Shown: positions 1 to 11,178 of the stretch, one piece after another | Layout of the letters: each line of letters opens with the position of its first letter | Numbering within the stretch: position 1 is the first letter of the stretch | Source of the DNA: Cladosporium sp. IMV 00045 | Lineage: Eukaryota; Ascomycota; Dothideomycetes; Cladosporiales; Cladosporiaceae | Reading direction: 5' to 3' | Assembly: GCA_001931905.2 (NCBI GenBank) | Contig: MSJI02000954.1 | Coordinates: 1 to 64,000, forward strand | Length of the DNA: 64,000 nt | Translations under genes and position numbers: made by a program | Notes under the pieces: generated by a model | Seen by the model: only the letters and a program-made list of their open reading frames with translations | Database searches by the model: none | Told to the model about the DNA's origin: nothing

Positions 1-545
1 TCGCTCTCGGTCTGGAGGGTGTCTTGCAGAAGCCCGGCGGTGGCATGGGTCCCGAAGCGGCTCTCAGCTACGCCGGAAAGTACAAGGGTGACGACTGGAT
101 TGCCAGCATGCAGCTTCTGACCCAGGGCGGTCTTCAGGGCAGCTACTGGAGGCGTCTGACCGACAAGGTGGAGACTGGTGTTGATGTCAACCTGCAGTTT
201 GCTGGTGGTAACCCCATGCTCGGCACTCCTTCGAAGGAGGGTGTCGCTACCCTTGGTGCCAAGTATGAGTTCTCTCGCTCCATCTTCCGCGCGCAGGTCG
301 ACTCTCAGGGTAAGATTGGCTGCTTGCTCGAGAAGGTCGTTGCGCCGCCTGTCCGCATGACCTTCGCTGGTGAGCTGGACCACGCCAAGGTAAGTTTGGA
401 CAAACATCATGCGCTCATGAAATCTTTTACTAACACTCGCGCCTAGAACGCCGCCAAGCTCGGTCTCGCCGTCTCCATCGAGGCTTCCGGCGAGGAGCTC
501 ATGGAGCAGCAGGACAAGGTCATCCCTCCCACCCCTCCCTTTTAA
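1..545 (+). CDS. TOM40: Mitochondrial import receptor subunit Tom40, C-terminal part
   Basis: This is the 3' end of a gene that starts before the window. The reading frame begins at base 3. Exon 1 runs to 389, a 57-bp GTAAGT...CTAG intron spans 390-446, and the last exon is 447-545 (stop TAA 543-545). The protein reads LQKPGGGMGPEAALSYAGKY and continues through amphipathic beta-strand sequence to a QQDKVIPPTPPF terminus. The GGxGPE-AALSYAGKY stretch, the WxRRLTDKVETG strand and the SIEASGEEL end are typical of fungal Tom40. Tom40 is the 19-stranded beta-barrel pore of the TOM complex in the mitochondrial outer membrane, through which nearly all precursor proteins enter. Only about the last 160 residues are visible. 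Family assignment is from motif recognition. Confidence 0.88.
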
Positions 546-1367
546 ACCACTCGCTTCCACAATCCGAAGTGAGTAAGAAGTGAACGTATTTTTCCTCTTC
601 ACTCTGTACATTAGAAACCAAGCCAGGGGACGTTTAGATCTACTGCAAGGAGGAGAAGAAGAAGTTGTTGTATTGGGATGATACCAATTTTGCGCATGTA
701 GGGATAGAAGGAGACGAGGACGAGAAGATTCGCGGAATGAGGCAGAGATCAAAAAGGGACGTCGGCCGCCGTACCGTGGCGTGTGTGCTATAATCCGGTT
801 TTTTTGGGCGCTTTTTCTTCTCTTCTGGGGAGCATGGCATAGCGCGTCAAAAAAGGGCTTTTCGGGGAGGTCGGCTGAATATGTCTCTTGTTTGGTTTTG
901 TCGCTACCGATAGCTTTTGTGTATACATACTGCATGGATGAGACTTCTTCAATCTTCCAATCCTGGCCAGAGGGAACTAATGCTTCAATATAGGTACTTT
1001 TGTGGGAGGATATTTAGCTCTATCCGTTTATGTTCGAGCTATGTCGAATACGGGGAATGTGTTGGTATTTACGGCATTCAATAAATCTGCAACTCGAGTA
1101 TGTCAACAAATGATGCTCAATTCTTACAAACGACATCAGAATTCGAAGTTCAATTCATCTCATTATCCAAGTCATGAGAGCGATCAATTCCCCAAGCGAA
1201 GACAGAGCGCCGCCCTCTTTATCTCACTTTTCGGCAGACACGGACCGGAAACCCTAACGTTCAAAGACCCTCCAGCCGAGCTGCATCATCGTACTTTTTC
1301 TGGAAAGAACCCAACATTCACATTCAAACAATTTCTCTAGCACACATAAACACATATACGCGCAAAA
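546..1367. other. Intergenic, TOM40 3' side and NOPCHAP1-like promoter
   Basis: No supported gene. Open frames here are short and lack codon-like character. The last ~150 bases are pyrimidine/A-rich and probably hold the 5' UTR of the gene starting at 1368. Confidence 0.5.
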
Positions 1368-1934
1368 ATGGCGCCACAAGACGTACAAAAAACAGACACC
1401 CACGCACAAGCAACCAACAAACCCATGGAACTCCGCCCCAAAACCAACCCAAACTCCAACACCAACTCAGATTCAATGGACACTTCAGAACCCTCAAACC
1501 CCGAAAACAGCTCAACGAGCTCTTCCGACTCCGACTCCGACTCCGATTCCACATCCGACAACGACGAAGAGATCGCAACCCTCAAACCCGACCAGAAGCC
1601 CGATTTCACCGCGCGCGTGGCGGCGGGCGCGCCTTCGCTCGAGGACAGATTGAAAGCTTTTCTGCCGCAGTTGAAGGAGGCGAATAGTCAGCTTACAGAG
1701 AAGGGCGGGAAGGGACAGAGTATGGAGGATGTGGGCGAGGATGAGCCGCATATTGAGATGAGTTTGGGGTTGGGGCTGCTGGAGGAGAAGAAGGGTGGGG
1801 ATTCTAATGATGAGGAGGAGGAGGAGGAGAGTGAAGAGGAGGGTGAGGAGAAGAAGCGGAAAGAGAAGGATGTCATGGGTAGGCTTATGGGTGGGAGGGA
1901 GAATCAGGGTAAGGGGATTGAGGAGGTTGGATGA
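1368..1934 (+). CDS. NOPCHAP1/DUF4598-like box C/D snoRNP assembly protein
   Basis: A single-exon gene of 188 aa. The N-terminal ~65 residues are Ser/Asp/Asn-rich low complexity (runs of SDSD). A conserved core follows: LEDRLKAFLPQLKEAN at about residues 90-105 and a short DEPHIEMSLGLGLLEE at about 127-142. The C-terminus is Glu/Lys-rich and ends in GKGIEEVG. The pairing of an RLxxFLPQxxxAN helix with an IEMxLGLGxLE motif matches what I know of the DUF4598 family, whose human member NOPCHAP1 (C12orf45) links NOP58 to the R2TP chaperone during box C/D snoRNP assembly. Function in this organism is inferred from that family. The ATG at 1368 is the first in frame, preceded by an A-rich AAAA context. 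Confidence 0.72.
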   Translation: MAPQDVQKTDTHAQATNKPMELRPKTNPNSNTNSDSMDTSEPSNPENSSTSSSDSDSDSDSTSDNDEEIATLKPDQKPDFTARVAAGAPSLEDRLKAFLPQLKEANSQLTEKGGKGQSMEDVGEDEPHIEMSLGLGLLEEKKGGDSNDEEEEEESEEEGEEKKRKEKDVMGRLMGGRENQGKGIEEVG

Positions 1935-2586
1935 GAGGTCTGCGAAAAGCATGACCTTGGATTTCTTTGAAGACACAAAGTCTCCAGGCTGACCTCTCTG
2001 GCACCGCCGCGAGCTGAGAACGCCAATACCACCCGCACTCTGGCATTGGTGTGATGCCGTCCTCGCTGGGTCAGGAACTGAAAGCTCGGGTGTGACGTGC
2101 ATGCATCCCTCACATTCGCGAGACGGATAACATCAGTGGCTGGCACCATGTTTCGCTGGCCTACTGCCTTCTTGCCTGTTCTGTCATGCCCTCCGTCAGC
2201 ACTGTCAAAAGTGCAATACATCTCGAATGATCTATCTACGATGTTCCTTCGACAGCCATTAAGCAAGCTGTGTGAAGGACGGAAGCCTGGAGCTCACGCA
2301 TAGCAAACACGGCAATTCACAAGCTCAAAGCCCAGACCTCAATAACTGGCGCTATAGTAGTTGCTACTCGATCACTTCTATGAACGAGTGCCAATCTCGC
2401 TTGAAGAAGTGTTAATGGCAATGTTCGAGCAATACGCTCAGATTATTAGTCTAGAATCAATTCCCTCTTTTATTTTTTTATTTTCATTCCCGCCGTACGA
2501 TGCTATGTAAGACTGCATATAATGTAATCGACAATTGAAGATAAAGACAGATTATCTCGAGCTCCAGCTCGCATATCTCCAATTTC
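1935..2586. other. Intergenic between convergent genes
   Basis: 3' ends of the NOPCHAP1-like gene and the minus-strand oxidoreductase face each other. A T-rich stretch at about 2460-2490 and AT-rich sequence to 2540 are plausible 3' UTR/polyadenylation sequence. No gene seen. Confidence 0.5.
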
Positions 2587-3698
2587 TTATGTCTGGTGGT
2601 AGAGGTTGACGGGAATGGCATCTCTCTCACCGCTCTTCACCAACGCCTCCAAAATTTCAAGATCACCCAGGGCCTCTTCAGGGCTCTGTTGCGGGTCCGC
2701 CTTACCCTCCTTGATACTCTTCGCCCACGCGAAAACTTCTTGCTTTACACCTCCAAACTCATCCTTAGCCTCTTCGGTCTTGCCTTCAGCCTCTCCCTTC
2801 GCCTTGACAGTGACCAGTCCCTCGAATGGCTTCACAATGACTTCGCCACCCTCACATGCAACGACCCATTCATTGCCTGTAGCCGTAGTACCAAAACTCA
2901 GCGAAAGAGTTCCCAATCCTCCATTCTTCAACTTAACAACCGCATCCGCCGTATCAACAGGAGGCAAATAGCTCTGATGCTGCGCGGTAAAAGCACTCAA
3001 ACTAACCGGCTTCGCCTCACTTCCAAGCAAACACCTCATCCCCGCGATGAAATGCACGCCACCATCGAGCAAGAAACCACCCTGATACTCCGGCGTCTTG
3101 CGCCACGCAGTCTCGATATACTTCGTACCAGGCTGAATGCATGTCTGCTGACGCACGCGGAAATTGAGGACTTTGCCGAGTTCCTTGACGCGCTGTGCGC
3201 CGACGATGAAAGCGTTGAAGTACCGGAATTGCTCGGCTACGGCGAAGAAGACTTTGCTGCGGTCTGCGTTGCGCTCGTACCAGTTGATCAGCTCGCGGGC
3301 GGTGCGGACGTCTTTAGCGATGGGTTTTTCGGCGAGGACGTGTTTGCCTGCTGCGATGGCTTGTTGGATATAGGTCGGTTGGACAGGGATGGGGAGGGCG
3401 ATTATGACGGCTTGGATGTCCGGGCGAGAGAGGAGGTCGGAAAGGGGTTTGCTGTCGTCTGAGTAGAGGTCGATGCCGGTCACGGAGGAAGAGACATTTT
3501 GGGCGGATTGCAGGGAGCGAGAGTAGATTGCTTTTAGTTCGAGGTCGGTGCTGGCTTGGACGGCGGGGAGATGCTGGTCTCTCACGAAGATGCCTGTGGC
3601 GAGTCTTGTTAGTGAATTGTACGTAGCACTTCCAAGTTGACAGCTTGATGTTGGAGCATACCACTTCCGATGATGGCAACGCCAATCTTGCTAGCCAT
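2587..3698 (-). CDS. Gfo/Idh/MocA-family NAD(P)-dependent oxidoreductase
   Basis: Two exons on the minus strand: 3698-3662 (37 nt) and 3593-2587, joined across a 68-bp intron (GTATGC...CACAG); about 347 aa. The first exon supplies MASKIGVAIIGSG and the join completes GSGIFVRDQHLP, a Rossmann GxGxxG-type nucleotide loop. Further family marks are VIIALPIP, HVLAEKPIAKD (the EKP motif holding the catalytic-site lysine) and GGFLLDGGVHFIAGMR (the C-terminal substrate-domain motif with a conserved histidine). Members oxidise or reduce sugars, inositols and dihydrodiols using NAD(P). The substrate here cannot be read from sequence. The short first exon is easily missed: without it the enzyme would lack its dinucleotide loop. 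No signal peptide; probably cytosolic. Confidence 0.85.
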
Positions 3699-4689
3699 GT
3701 TGTGTCTGAGATATAATTCTTAGCAAATGAGGTACCTCTATAGTTCTATGTCGCTAGTATCCTTCCTGTGAGTGTAGAGGTGATGTCTTTCCTTACTTTT
3801 CTTGGTAATGATGTTGTCTCGTCTGGACCTTCGACTTTCGTGAAGTCGAGTGGGGCAACCCCGCCCAGCAACACCAAAACATCACATCATTTGTCGAACA
3901 TGTATTAGCCTCTACTTCCACCTTGGCCATTATTGTTGTTCCAAATATTCAAAGATCTGTCCCTCTTCCGAGTGCACCATATCTCCAATGTGCCAGCATC
4001 ATATCGTATGCTGTCTGCGTCATGGCCTGGATCAAACAGAGTTCGGAAAAGAGCTTTTACCACCGGGCCAAGGACCACCATGTCAACTCCTCTACATACT
4101 GCATGTTTTCTCACTGCCAGTCCGGCCCAGTACTGCTACCACTGCCAGTTACATAAGCGATGCAAGCGCAATGTGCTTTGCAGAAGGCCAGCCACTGGAG
4201 ACAGCAAACGTCAAGCAAAACTACTGACGTGTTTGCAGCTCGTGGTTGTTTTCGCTAGGAGATAACGTTCCACGGCGCCCTCCGTGATTCGTTCCGCCGC
4301 GGCTTCGTGAATGCTTGACTCAAGTCAACATGGATTGGACTGCTGCACGGGCTTGATCCTCCTCGTAATTTCGCATAATTTTTGTCATGAGCCTGCAATT
4401 ATGCGCCGGTCTGCTGTGCTTTCATGGCCGTATTTTGACATGCCAAATGTCCAATCGACCTAGAATCCTCACCGGCAAGTAACAATATCGAGCATGGCTG
4501 GGCGCCTTCAGATTCAAGAGAAAACATCGAAATACTATGCTAGCGATGCATCTCAGCCTCCCAATGGACTTAGCCGCAGGATTGGGTGGGTCAGTAAACG
4601 GCGAGGCGGGCTAAGTTCAGAGATTCTCTTTTCCTGTCGCCTTGTCTTACGGTACTAAGAATCCCAGATCTTGCACTTATGTGCTTGCA
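3699..4689. other. Intergenic, divergent promoter region
   Basis: About 990 bp between the minus-strand oxidoreductase and the plus-strand GPI protein, so it should hold both promoters. Three overlapping open frames at 3850-4265 have no ATG-led, family-like sequence and I do not call them. Confidence 0.45.
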
Positions 4690-7600
4690 ATGAAAGGCTA
4701 TCCCTTCATATGTCTTTCGATATTGTTATCAACATGCCGAGCGACGAACAGCACTTTCAAATGGAGCAATATCAGGAGCTCTCCTACATCTTCCAGCTCA
4801 CACGGTAATCTTGGAGACTACGTTGCGGCTGGGATTGGCATCAATACACAGGAAACATCAAGTCTTGCAACGACCACGATTCATGAGGAATATCTGGCAA
4901 CTGGATCCGAGCAATCGGCAGACAAGGAATCACCAACCCTCGCATCGCCGACCAATGATAACCAGACACAGATCAACGACCTGAGTTCTCAGAGCCCAAC
5001 ACAGTCCCACAGGACTTCCACCCTCACAGACGCGGTTCTCACAACTGCTCCTTCTACAGGTGGCACTTCTGAGCGGTTGCATATCACTTCAAACAGCACC
5101 GATGCCACTGTGAGCACGAAGTGCTGGCAGAGCTGGCTTGACTACTGGTCAGCGAGCTCACTCAATAAGGTCACCTATGAGACTAGCTCTTATGCACCAG
5201 TGACCGAGACCAAAACCGAGCTGCGTATTGAGCAGACACTCATTCCTACAAGCTCCTGGCGATCTGATATCTACACGTGGACATACTCCACGCTTTCCAC
5301 CATCTTTAGTGATGGCTATCCAGTATCGGTTTCCGTGTCTTACGATTATAGTACTTACTCGAATGTTGACTGGGACGCCTACACCATCTATTCATCGCTG
5401 AGCGAGTTTCATACGACATTTACGGAGACTTACAACTTTTATGATCGAATTACCACTACGCAATCAACTACAGCGCTTCCTACTCCCGCCTGCGAACTCC
5501 CGTCTGTTGTGCCTGAATGCAGTGCGCAGTGGAGTTCCTACATCAGCGCGAGTAGCTGGAGATACTGGAACGATTTCGATGACCCGTCAACGGGGTATTT
5601 CCCGGGCACTCCTGATTGCAGACAAGCTTTGGTCACGGGCAGCTCGTGCGCTTCCATGGCGTCATTCTACTTTGCCCGTGAGACTATGTATGGTCAGGCT
5701 GACGATGTCGGCTGGATCACTGAAGACAGCACCTCCTACTTCCCCGCGTCGAAATCACTTGCTCCGGGGTGTAGCCTTGGGTGCCAGGCCTGTTCTATCA
5801 CTGGAGAAACCGTTCAGCTTTATTACTGGCCCCCATCGACAGCTTCTCTTGTTGAGAACGGCACGGAGACGGCAACCTTGACGCCTTTTGCACGTAATGA
5901 CTCCAGTCCACGCACAGTTTCCATTGATGGTGAGCAAGCAACAATTCATTGTGGAAAAGAACGGCCTCGCTGACTGCACGCAGGAACAACACTCACGTCG
6001 CCTACAATGTACATTTCGTACGACGTCTTGCATGCTGCCAACTCCTGCGGTGCTGTCGGAAAAACTTATAGGAACACTGTGCTGCCTCTTCTAAACACCA
6101 ACCACCTGTTCAGCCTCGAGTCCGTCATTCTATACCATGGGTACGGACATGGATACATGACTTCCTCTTTCAACCTTGACGACCTCATTGAGCCGATTCC
6201 GGAAACTGTCTACAACCGACAGAGCAGGTGCAAGACGTCTTCGATTTCATGGATTCTCAGTGGAGGTTATGTAAACGGCCCTTTCTCATGTGCTCGGACT
6301 GAGCCGTACGCCCCTATCATTGGAGTACCACCAGAAGCTCGAGCCTTGGATCCTGAATGGGCATCTTGCAATGGTTGGTATGGAGGGCTGTTCGATCGTA
6401 AGTGATTCCAGAGTGTGAGAGATGAAGAATTATTACTGATTGGCTTGATTAGCTCCCAAAGCGTTGCAACCTGTTGATGCTATAGCCACGCCTATATTCC
6501 CTGCCTTTTCAACATCAGCCGAGGCGACCCCTCAACCGACTTTGGATTCTGAGTTTCCGGTCGAGACATCAGCCCCTGTGACAAGCCCCCCGAAGCCTCA
6601 GACAACGCAAAGCCAAGATGAGGCGGATTCAAAGAACGTTTCGCCAACAGCAGATCCCGACGAGCCTAGCAATGGATCAAATGCTGTGCCTGATGCTAGA
6701 AAGGCTACAGAAAGCCGAACGTACGACGCGCCGGAGTCTGCTGGGTTCAATTCGGGTGTGGATACCAAGCCGAATCCGTCCAAGGGCGTCGAAGCAATTG
6801 TGTCAATTCTCCTGACTCAAACAAGGCAAGCATCTAAAGGCGCCGAAGATCCGTCACTGGCCACTCAAGCTTCTGGCTCGTCAGTATCACAACCCAGTCA
6901 TGGTTCGGTGATCAGCGCAGGTGCTCAGCAAGACGAAGCCTTCACCGGCTCCAGCTCGCTCTACTTGGATCACGACAGCGCTCGCCCTGCAGGTGGGCAC
7001 ACCTCCAATGACATTGATCAGACATTGGATGCAGAGCCTGATAAATATTTCGTGAACGACGATCCGCAGCACGGCCCAATCCCCGAGCGGCCATCGCCTG
7101 CCCATGGAATATTCACCGTCGCAGGAGAACAGCATACTGCTGTCCGACAGGCTAACGGTGTTGTCGAGATTGATGGAGAGAGCTATGCCATTGGCGCAGT
7201 CGCTACCGTTGATGGCTCCCCAGTCACTTTTATACCCGAAGGCTTGATCGTCGGTCCCACGTTGGTTCCCTTCGCAGAGTCGCCGGCTTCGAACAAGCAA
7301 GGCGCAGTCTTTTCCTTCAACGGACACACTTACAGCGTTGATAGCCAGTCGGGGTCGCTGCTTGTGAACGGAGCACCTGCTTCTGTCGGACAAAAGATTA
7401 CTACCAACGGTGATGTCTTTACCGTTGGTTCCCACGCAATCAATGTCGAAGGCACCACGATTCCCTTTGCTGGAGGGCAGCCTGCGGAGCCCACACCCAC
7501 TGCATATGCAGATATCGTCATTTCCGGGAAAACAATAGCGGCTCTGAAGGATGGTGACCATGTCCTCCTTTCTGGCACCACATTAACAATGGGCCAAGTC

Positions 7601-8290
7601 ACGACTATCTCGGGGACTCAGGTCAGTGTGGCGAGCAACAGGATCGTCGTTGGGTCCAGCACTGCCGCCTTCCACCAGGTGGCTAGCTCTTCTGCAAAGG
7701 CCAGCGATGCTGTCACTGTAGACGGCACAGTGTATCCTGTGTCCACAATGGCAGATCCGTCTGATGCCGTGATCGCTGGTAACACACTCTCGAGGGGTGG
7801 ACCTGCTGCCACTATACATGGCCAAGTGATCACCAAAGGCTCGGATGGCGTTTCTGTTGTCGATTCCCGCGCATCACCAACGACGGATGCCGCAGTTCAT
7901 GGCCTTGACTCTGTCGTCATCATCGACGGTACTGCATACACGGCGACTCCAGTGTCGGGAAAATCAGGTGCTGTTGCTCTAAAAGGCGAGACTCTTTCGA
8001 TTGGTGGCCCAGGGGCCACTATCGCCGGCCACTACATCACTCAAGGTCGGGGCGGAATCTCGATAGTTGATCCAACCTCATCGGCGTCCAGCAGCATTTC
8101 AGGATCAACGGCTTCCAGCAGCAGTTCAGGATCGAGTTCATCCACAGATCCTGCAGAAAGCTCAATGGTGCAGGAAAGCTCAATGGTGCCATCTGACGAG
8201 AGCTCTGCCGCAAGCCTTGAGTACGGCTCCGGGGCCACGCGGGTTTGGATGGCGCTTACAGTGTTACTTTTAATGTTTATAGATCTATGA
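4690..8290 (+). CDS. Large secreted GPI-anchored repeat protein
   Basis: Three exons: 4690-5929, 5984-6397 and 6453-8290, with introns of 54 and 55 bp whose joins restore SIDGTTLTSP and GLFDPPKAL. Predicted length 1,163 aa. It opens with a signal peptide (MKGYPFICLSILLSTCRA), then a Ser/Thr-rich stalk, then a conserved cysteine-containing region with repeated Ser/Tyr/Trp residues (about residues 150-560), then a Pro/Ser/Thr-rich linker. About five degenerate copies of a 50-65-residue beta-type unit follow (VDGTVYPV / GNTLSRGGPAATI / GQVITKG pattern). A Ser-rich tract and a hydrophobic tail (MALTVLLLMF) typical of a GPI-attachment signal end the protein. The likely location is plasma membrane or cell wall. 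The first ATG in frame (4690) is preferred because it begins the signal peptide. Similar mosaic proteins are common in Pezizomycotina; no enzymatic motif is visible. Confidence 0.82.
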
Positions 8291-8645
8291 AAGGGTCTGG
8301 GTATTTGATGAGGGTTCTACGTACTGAGAGACTTCGTACATCATTGCTTAAGTACCTGCGACAAAGCCATCCTAGTCCTTGGAGGTCCCTATCAATTCGC
8401 CGCTCTGGAAAGGGTAGGCTAGTACACTTGTATACTGTCAAGGCGCTAAGAATGAGAACGCAGGCGACGGCGGCAGGTGCGAAACAGACCGCAGCTACCT
8501 TTTGAAATGTAGCATTCACATCGTGCGTGAGAAGCATGAAGATCGGGAAGATTAACGAGTATGAAATAGCAGAGAAGATGTCTTTTGCTTTTCATTAGGG
8601 TCAATATCTGTTAAGGATATATACAGTACACTCTCTAGACTATAT
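8291..8645. other. Intergenic before 5S rRNA
   Basis: 355 bp holding the 3' region of the GPI protein gene and the upstream sequence of the 5S gene. No coding signal seen. Confidence 0.5.
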
Positions 8646-8764
8646 ACATACGACCATAGGTCAGTGAAAACTGGGCATCCCGTCCGCTCTGCCATACATA
8701 AGCACTGAACCGGGCGACTAGTACTAGAGTGGGTGACCATCTGGGAATCCCGCCTGTTGTATGT
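8646..8764 (+). rRNA. 5S ribosomal RNA
   Basis: The sequence opens with ACATACGACCATAGG and closes with TGTTGTATGT, which pair as helix I. Between them are CATCCCGTCCGCTC and the internal control region with GTGGGTGACCATCTGGGAATCCC, matching fungal 5S rRNA over its full length of about 119 nt. A T-run at 8764-8768 directly after the end is the expected RNA polymerase III terminator. It stands alone rather than inside an rDNA repeat, as is usual for dispersed 5S genes in Pezizomycotina. A few positions differ from the Neurospora sequence I recall, so whether it is an expressed copy is not certain. Confidence 0.9.
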
Positions 8765-8768
8765 TTTT
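8764..8768 (+). terminator. Pol III T-run terminator of 5S gene
   Basis: TTTTT immediately following the 5S 3' helix. Confidence 0.7.
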
Positions 8769-8799
8769 ACCTTTTTGCCCATCCACCATGTATGTGGAC

Positions 8800-10569
8800 T
8801 CAAAGTGATTCAAGCTTTGCAAGTTTTTGTGAGTGCAATGCTATCCCTTCTTTGAAAGCGGAATGCTCTTTGGCTAAGCGAGATGTCCTCGGTTTGACCG
8901 CGACCGCTGATTTCACAAGCTTCTCGAATTGGATTGAATAGATTTGCTGAAGATTCGGAAGGACCGCTGTTGCACTGATGAGAGCAGTCTTGCGATAAGT
9001 CAAGAATGCGACCTTGATGACGGTCCCTGTGGTTTGACGAATGAGGTCATGTATCGTTCGCAAGAGGAGCTGAAGGCTTTCCATCTTACGACCAGAAGCT
9101 CCGATGAATTCGGCATCGATGACGAGGTAAGCCAGTGGGAATGAAGACAAGACAATGGATAAGATGTTCGCCCATTCTTGCTCAGTTGAAGCGCTCGTCA
9201 CTCGGGATGAGTTGAAGCTTTCAGAAATCCGGCGGCCGGTGGCGACAGGGTCGAATTTGATGACCTGCATCACGATATATTTGATGAGATCGGTCAGAGA
9301 GCACCCGTCGGATGCTGTTCGTGAGCTCTTCAAAGCCCACATGATTGGCACTTTCGTCTCTCGAAACACCAGGTCTGTCATTAGCGTTGCTGCGGCGTCA
9401 ACCTCGTTGCGGGAAGCAGCAGTACCCCGGACAATCAATAGCGATGAGGATGCTACTTGGTTCCAGCTAGCCAACTGCGAAGCATTCCAAAATGCTTTCA
9501 TGTTTTGCCTGCCTTGTTGAGTCTTGTAACGGCAGATTGCGAGTCGTTTCTGAAGACTCTCGTAGGGTTTGAGCACATGATCGACTGTCGTTCCAGAGAT
9601 CATCATGGTGATTTGCAAATCAACTGCTGCCTCTTGAGTTTGCTGGATCGCCGCAGAATTCACCTTCTGATGACCTTGCCATTTGTTAGATCTCTCTGGG
9701 TGCCAATTGGTGGAAAAGCGGCTTACAGATGATGAGTTCTCGAACGCTTTCGATCTGCTTTCCAGTCTGACTCTGCGCATCCTGCATCTGCGCAAGGGTA
9801 GGCCATATGTTTGCAAATTCATCTCGAAAGCGCTTTTGCTCCTCGAGGCCGCCGCTTAGTAGGTTGAACATTGCTCGCAACTCATCGTGAGCCATTGCGA
9901 TCGCCAGACTGTCGATCAATCTCGCTCTGGTATCCATCTGCCTTAAGATATCTGCGAACTCCAGACTGTACGGTCTTGTCAAAGACTTCACCAGGTGTTT
10001 GAGAGGCCCAGCAGAGTACCAACGTAGCGTTCGGTGATAAAACTTGATCAGTAGAGCATACAGCTCCTCAACGTTTCGCTTCATCATTGCAGTGGGATAC
10101 AGGCTGAGATGGATGTCCATTCGAGGAAGAGTTTCTGCGATGGACGCCAGTGACTCCGCCAGCTTGGTTATTGTCTCTTCGTGATTGATCACAAGCTGTA
10201 CTATTGTTATCCTTCTATCTCGTGATTGGCAGGAGTCGATTTTACTCCTTATCAGCTTACCACAAAAAGTAGCTTCATCGTTCCCCATGCCAATGAGGCG
10301 TATTCTGGATGCTGCTGGGCAAACATGTCTCCAATCTTGGAGTAATACATGAATGTGTCCGAAAATCTGGCGAGAGCCTTCCGTACTGGGGAATGCTTGC
10401 GTCCTTCATATTGCGTTTTCGCGGCTCGCACCGCTGCTTCAATATCGTCTAAATTGCTGTAATCAGCAACCCACTGTCGTTTCCGTTCGTCGGTAGTGTG
10501 TTGTCTGATGAAAAGGTCAGTGGCCTTTGCGTAGATTTCTCGACTCTGTTGAAGTGCATCGGCAGTCAT
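8800..10569 (-). CDS. DUF7708-domain protein with degenerate STAND-like NTPase region
   Basis: Three exons on the minus strand: 10569-10261, 10195-9727 and 9674-8800, giving 550 aa. Introns are 65 and 52 bp. The exon 1/2 join makes KLLFVLVINHEETI. The N-terminal ~200 residues match the fungal DUF7708 pattern: helix-rich, with a hydrophobic FMYYSKIGDMFAQQHPEYAS and a YASLAWGTMKLLFV core. In the C-terminal half, SSSLLIVRGT and FPLAYLVIDAEF sit where a P-loop and Walker B would be, but no GKT/S remains, so nucleotide binding is doubtful. DUF7708 is often the N-terminal module of fungal NLR-like proteins. The gene is divergent to the AAA ATPase at 11179. A second copy begins at 63864 in the right arm of the inverted duplication. 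The second intron's acceptor (CAAG) is chosen because the next CAG would create a stop. Confidence 0.78.
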
Positions 10570-11178
10570 GGGAGTAATTTCTAATCGAGATATAGTTATG
10601 CAGTGTTAGTGAAGAGAAACCCACTCGAAGAATCTCAGGTCGGCTTATCATATAAAATAAACCGTCACAACGCAGAGAAAGCACCTTTCTTGCGTGAAGT
10701 CGACAGTGGGCTGTGTTTCACGCTTCTTCTGTGCCCACGCAATCGAGGTGGCGAGACTCGTTGGCGCTCTGCGCTACATCAGCCGCACGTGGGGGTTCCA
10801 CCTTCCACCTTGCGTCGAGATGCCGCAACACAATGCCTTGACAAAAGTCACGGAGCAGACGAAAGAGCGTGTATCTTTTCAACACTGCTATCACTCCCGT
10901 CTTGCAAAGTGTCTCATGTACTACGCTTGTGGTGCTTTGTATCGACTTTCCCGTTGGTGGTATCGCTTGACCTCAAGCACGGCTGTGCTCAGCTACTGCG
11001 TTGGGTGGCACAGTCTAAGCCATCATGCACACGGCCATGAGGGCGGCGGCTATGCCATGCAAGTCAGCATTTGGGCTGCGTTGCTCCGACTCTCATCCCC
11101 CCCTAATTCTACTCTCACCTTCTCTTGTCAAACCTCACCAACATTTGAAGATCTCCACCTAGAGGCCTTCTCACAACC
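10570..11178. promoter_or_regulatory. Shared divergent promoter, DUF7708 / AAA ATPase
   Basis: 609 bp separate the two start codons. The matching 595-bp interval in the right arm (63269-63863) is recognisably homologous and keeps the same divergent arrangement, so both genes probably use one bidirectional region. No specific transcription factor site is claimed. Confidence 0.5.

Noticed and set aside
3850..4265. Overlapping cysteine-containing open frames in the promoter region.
   Set aside because: All three overlap in different frames, none has a signal peptide or conserved motif, and they lie where two divergent promoters are expected.
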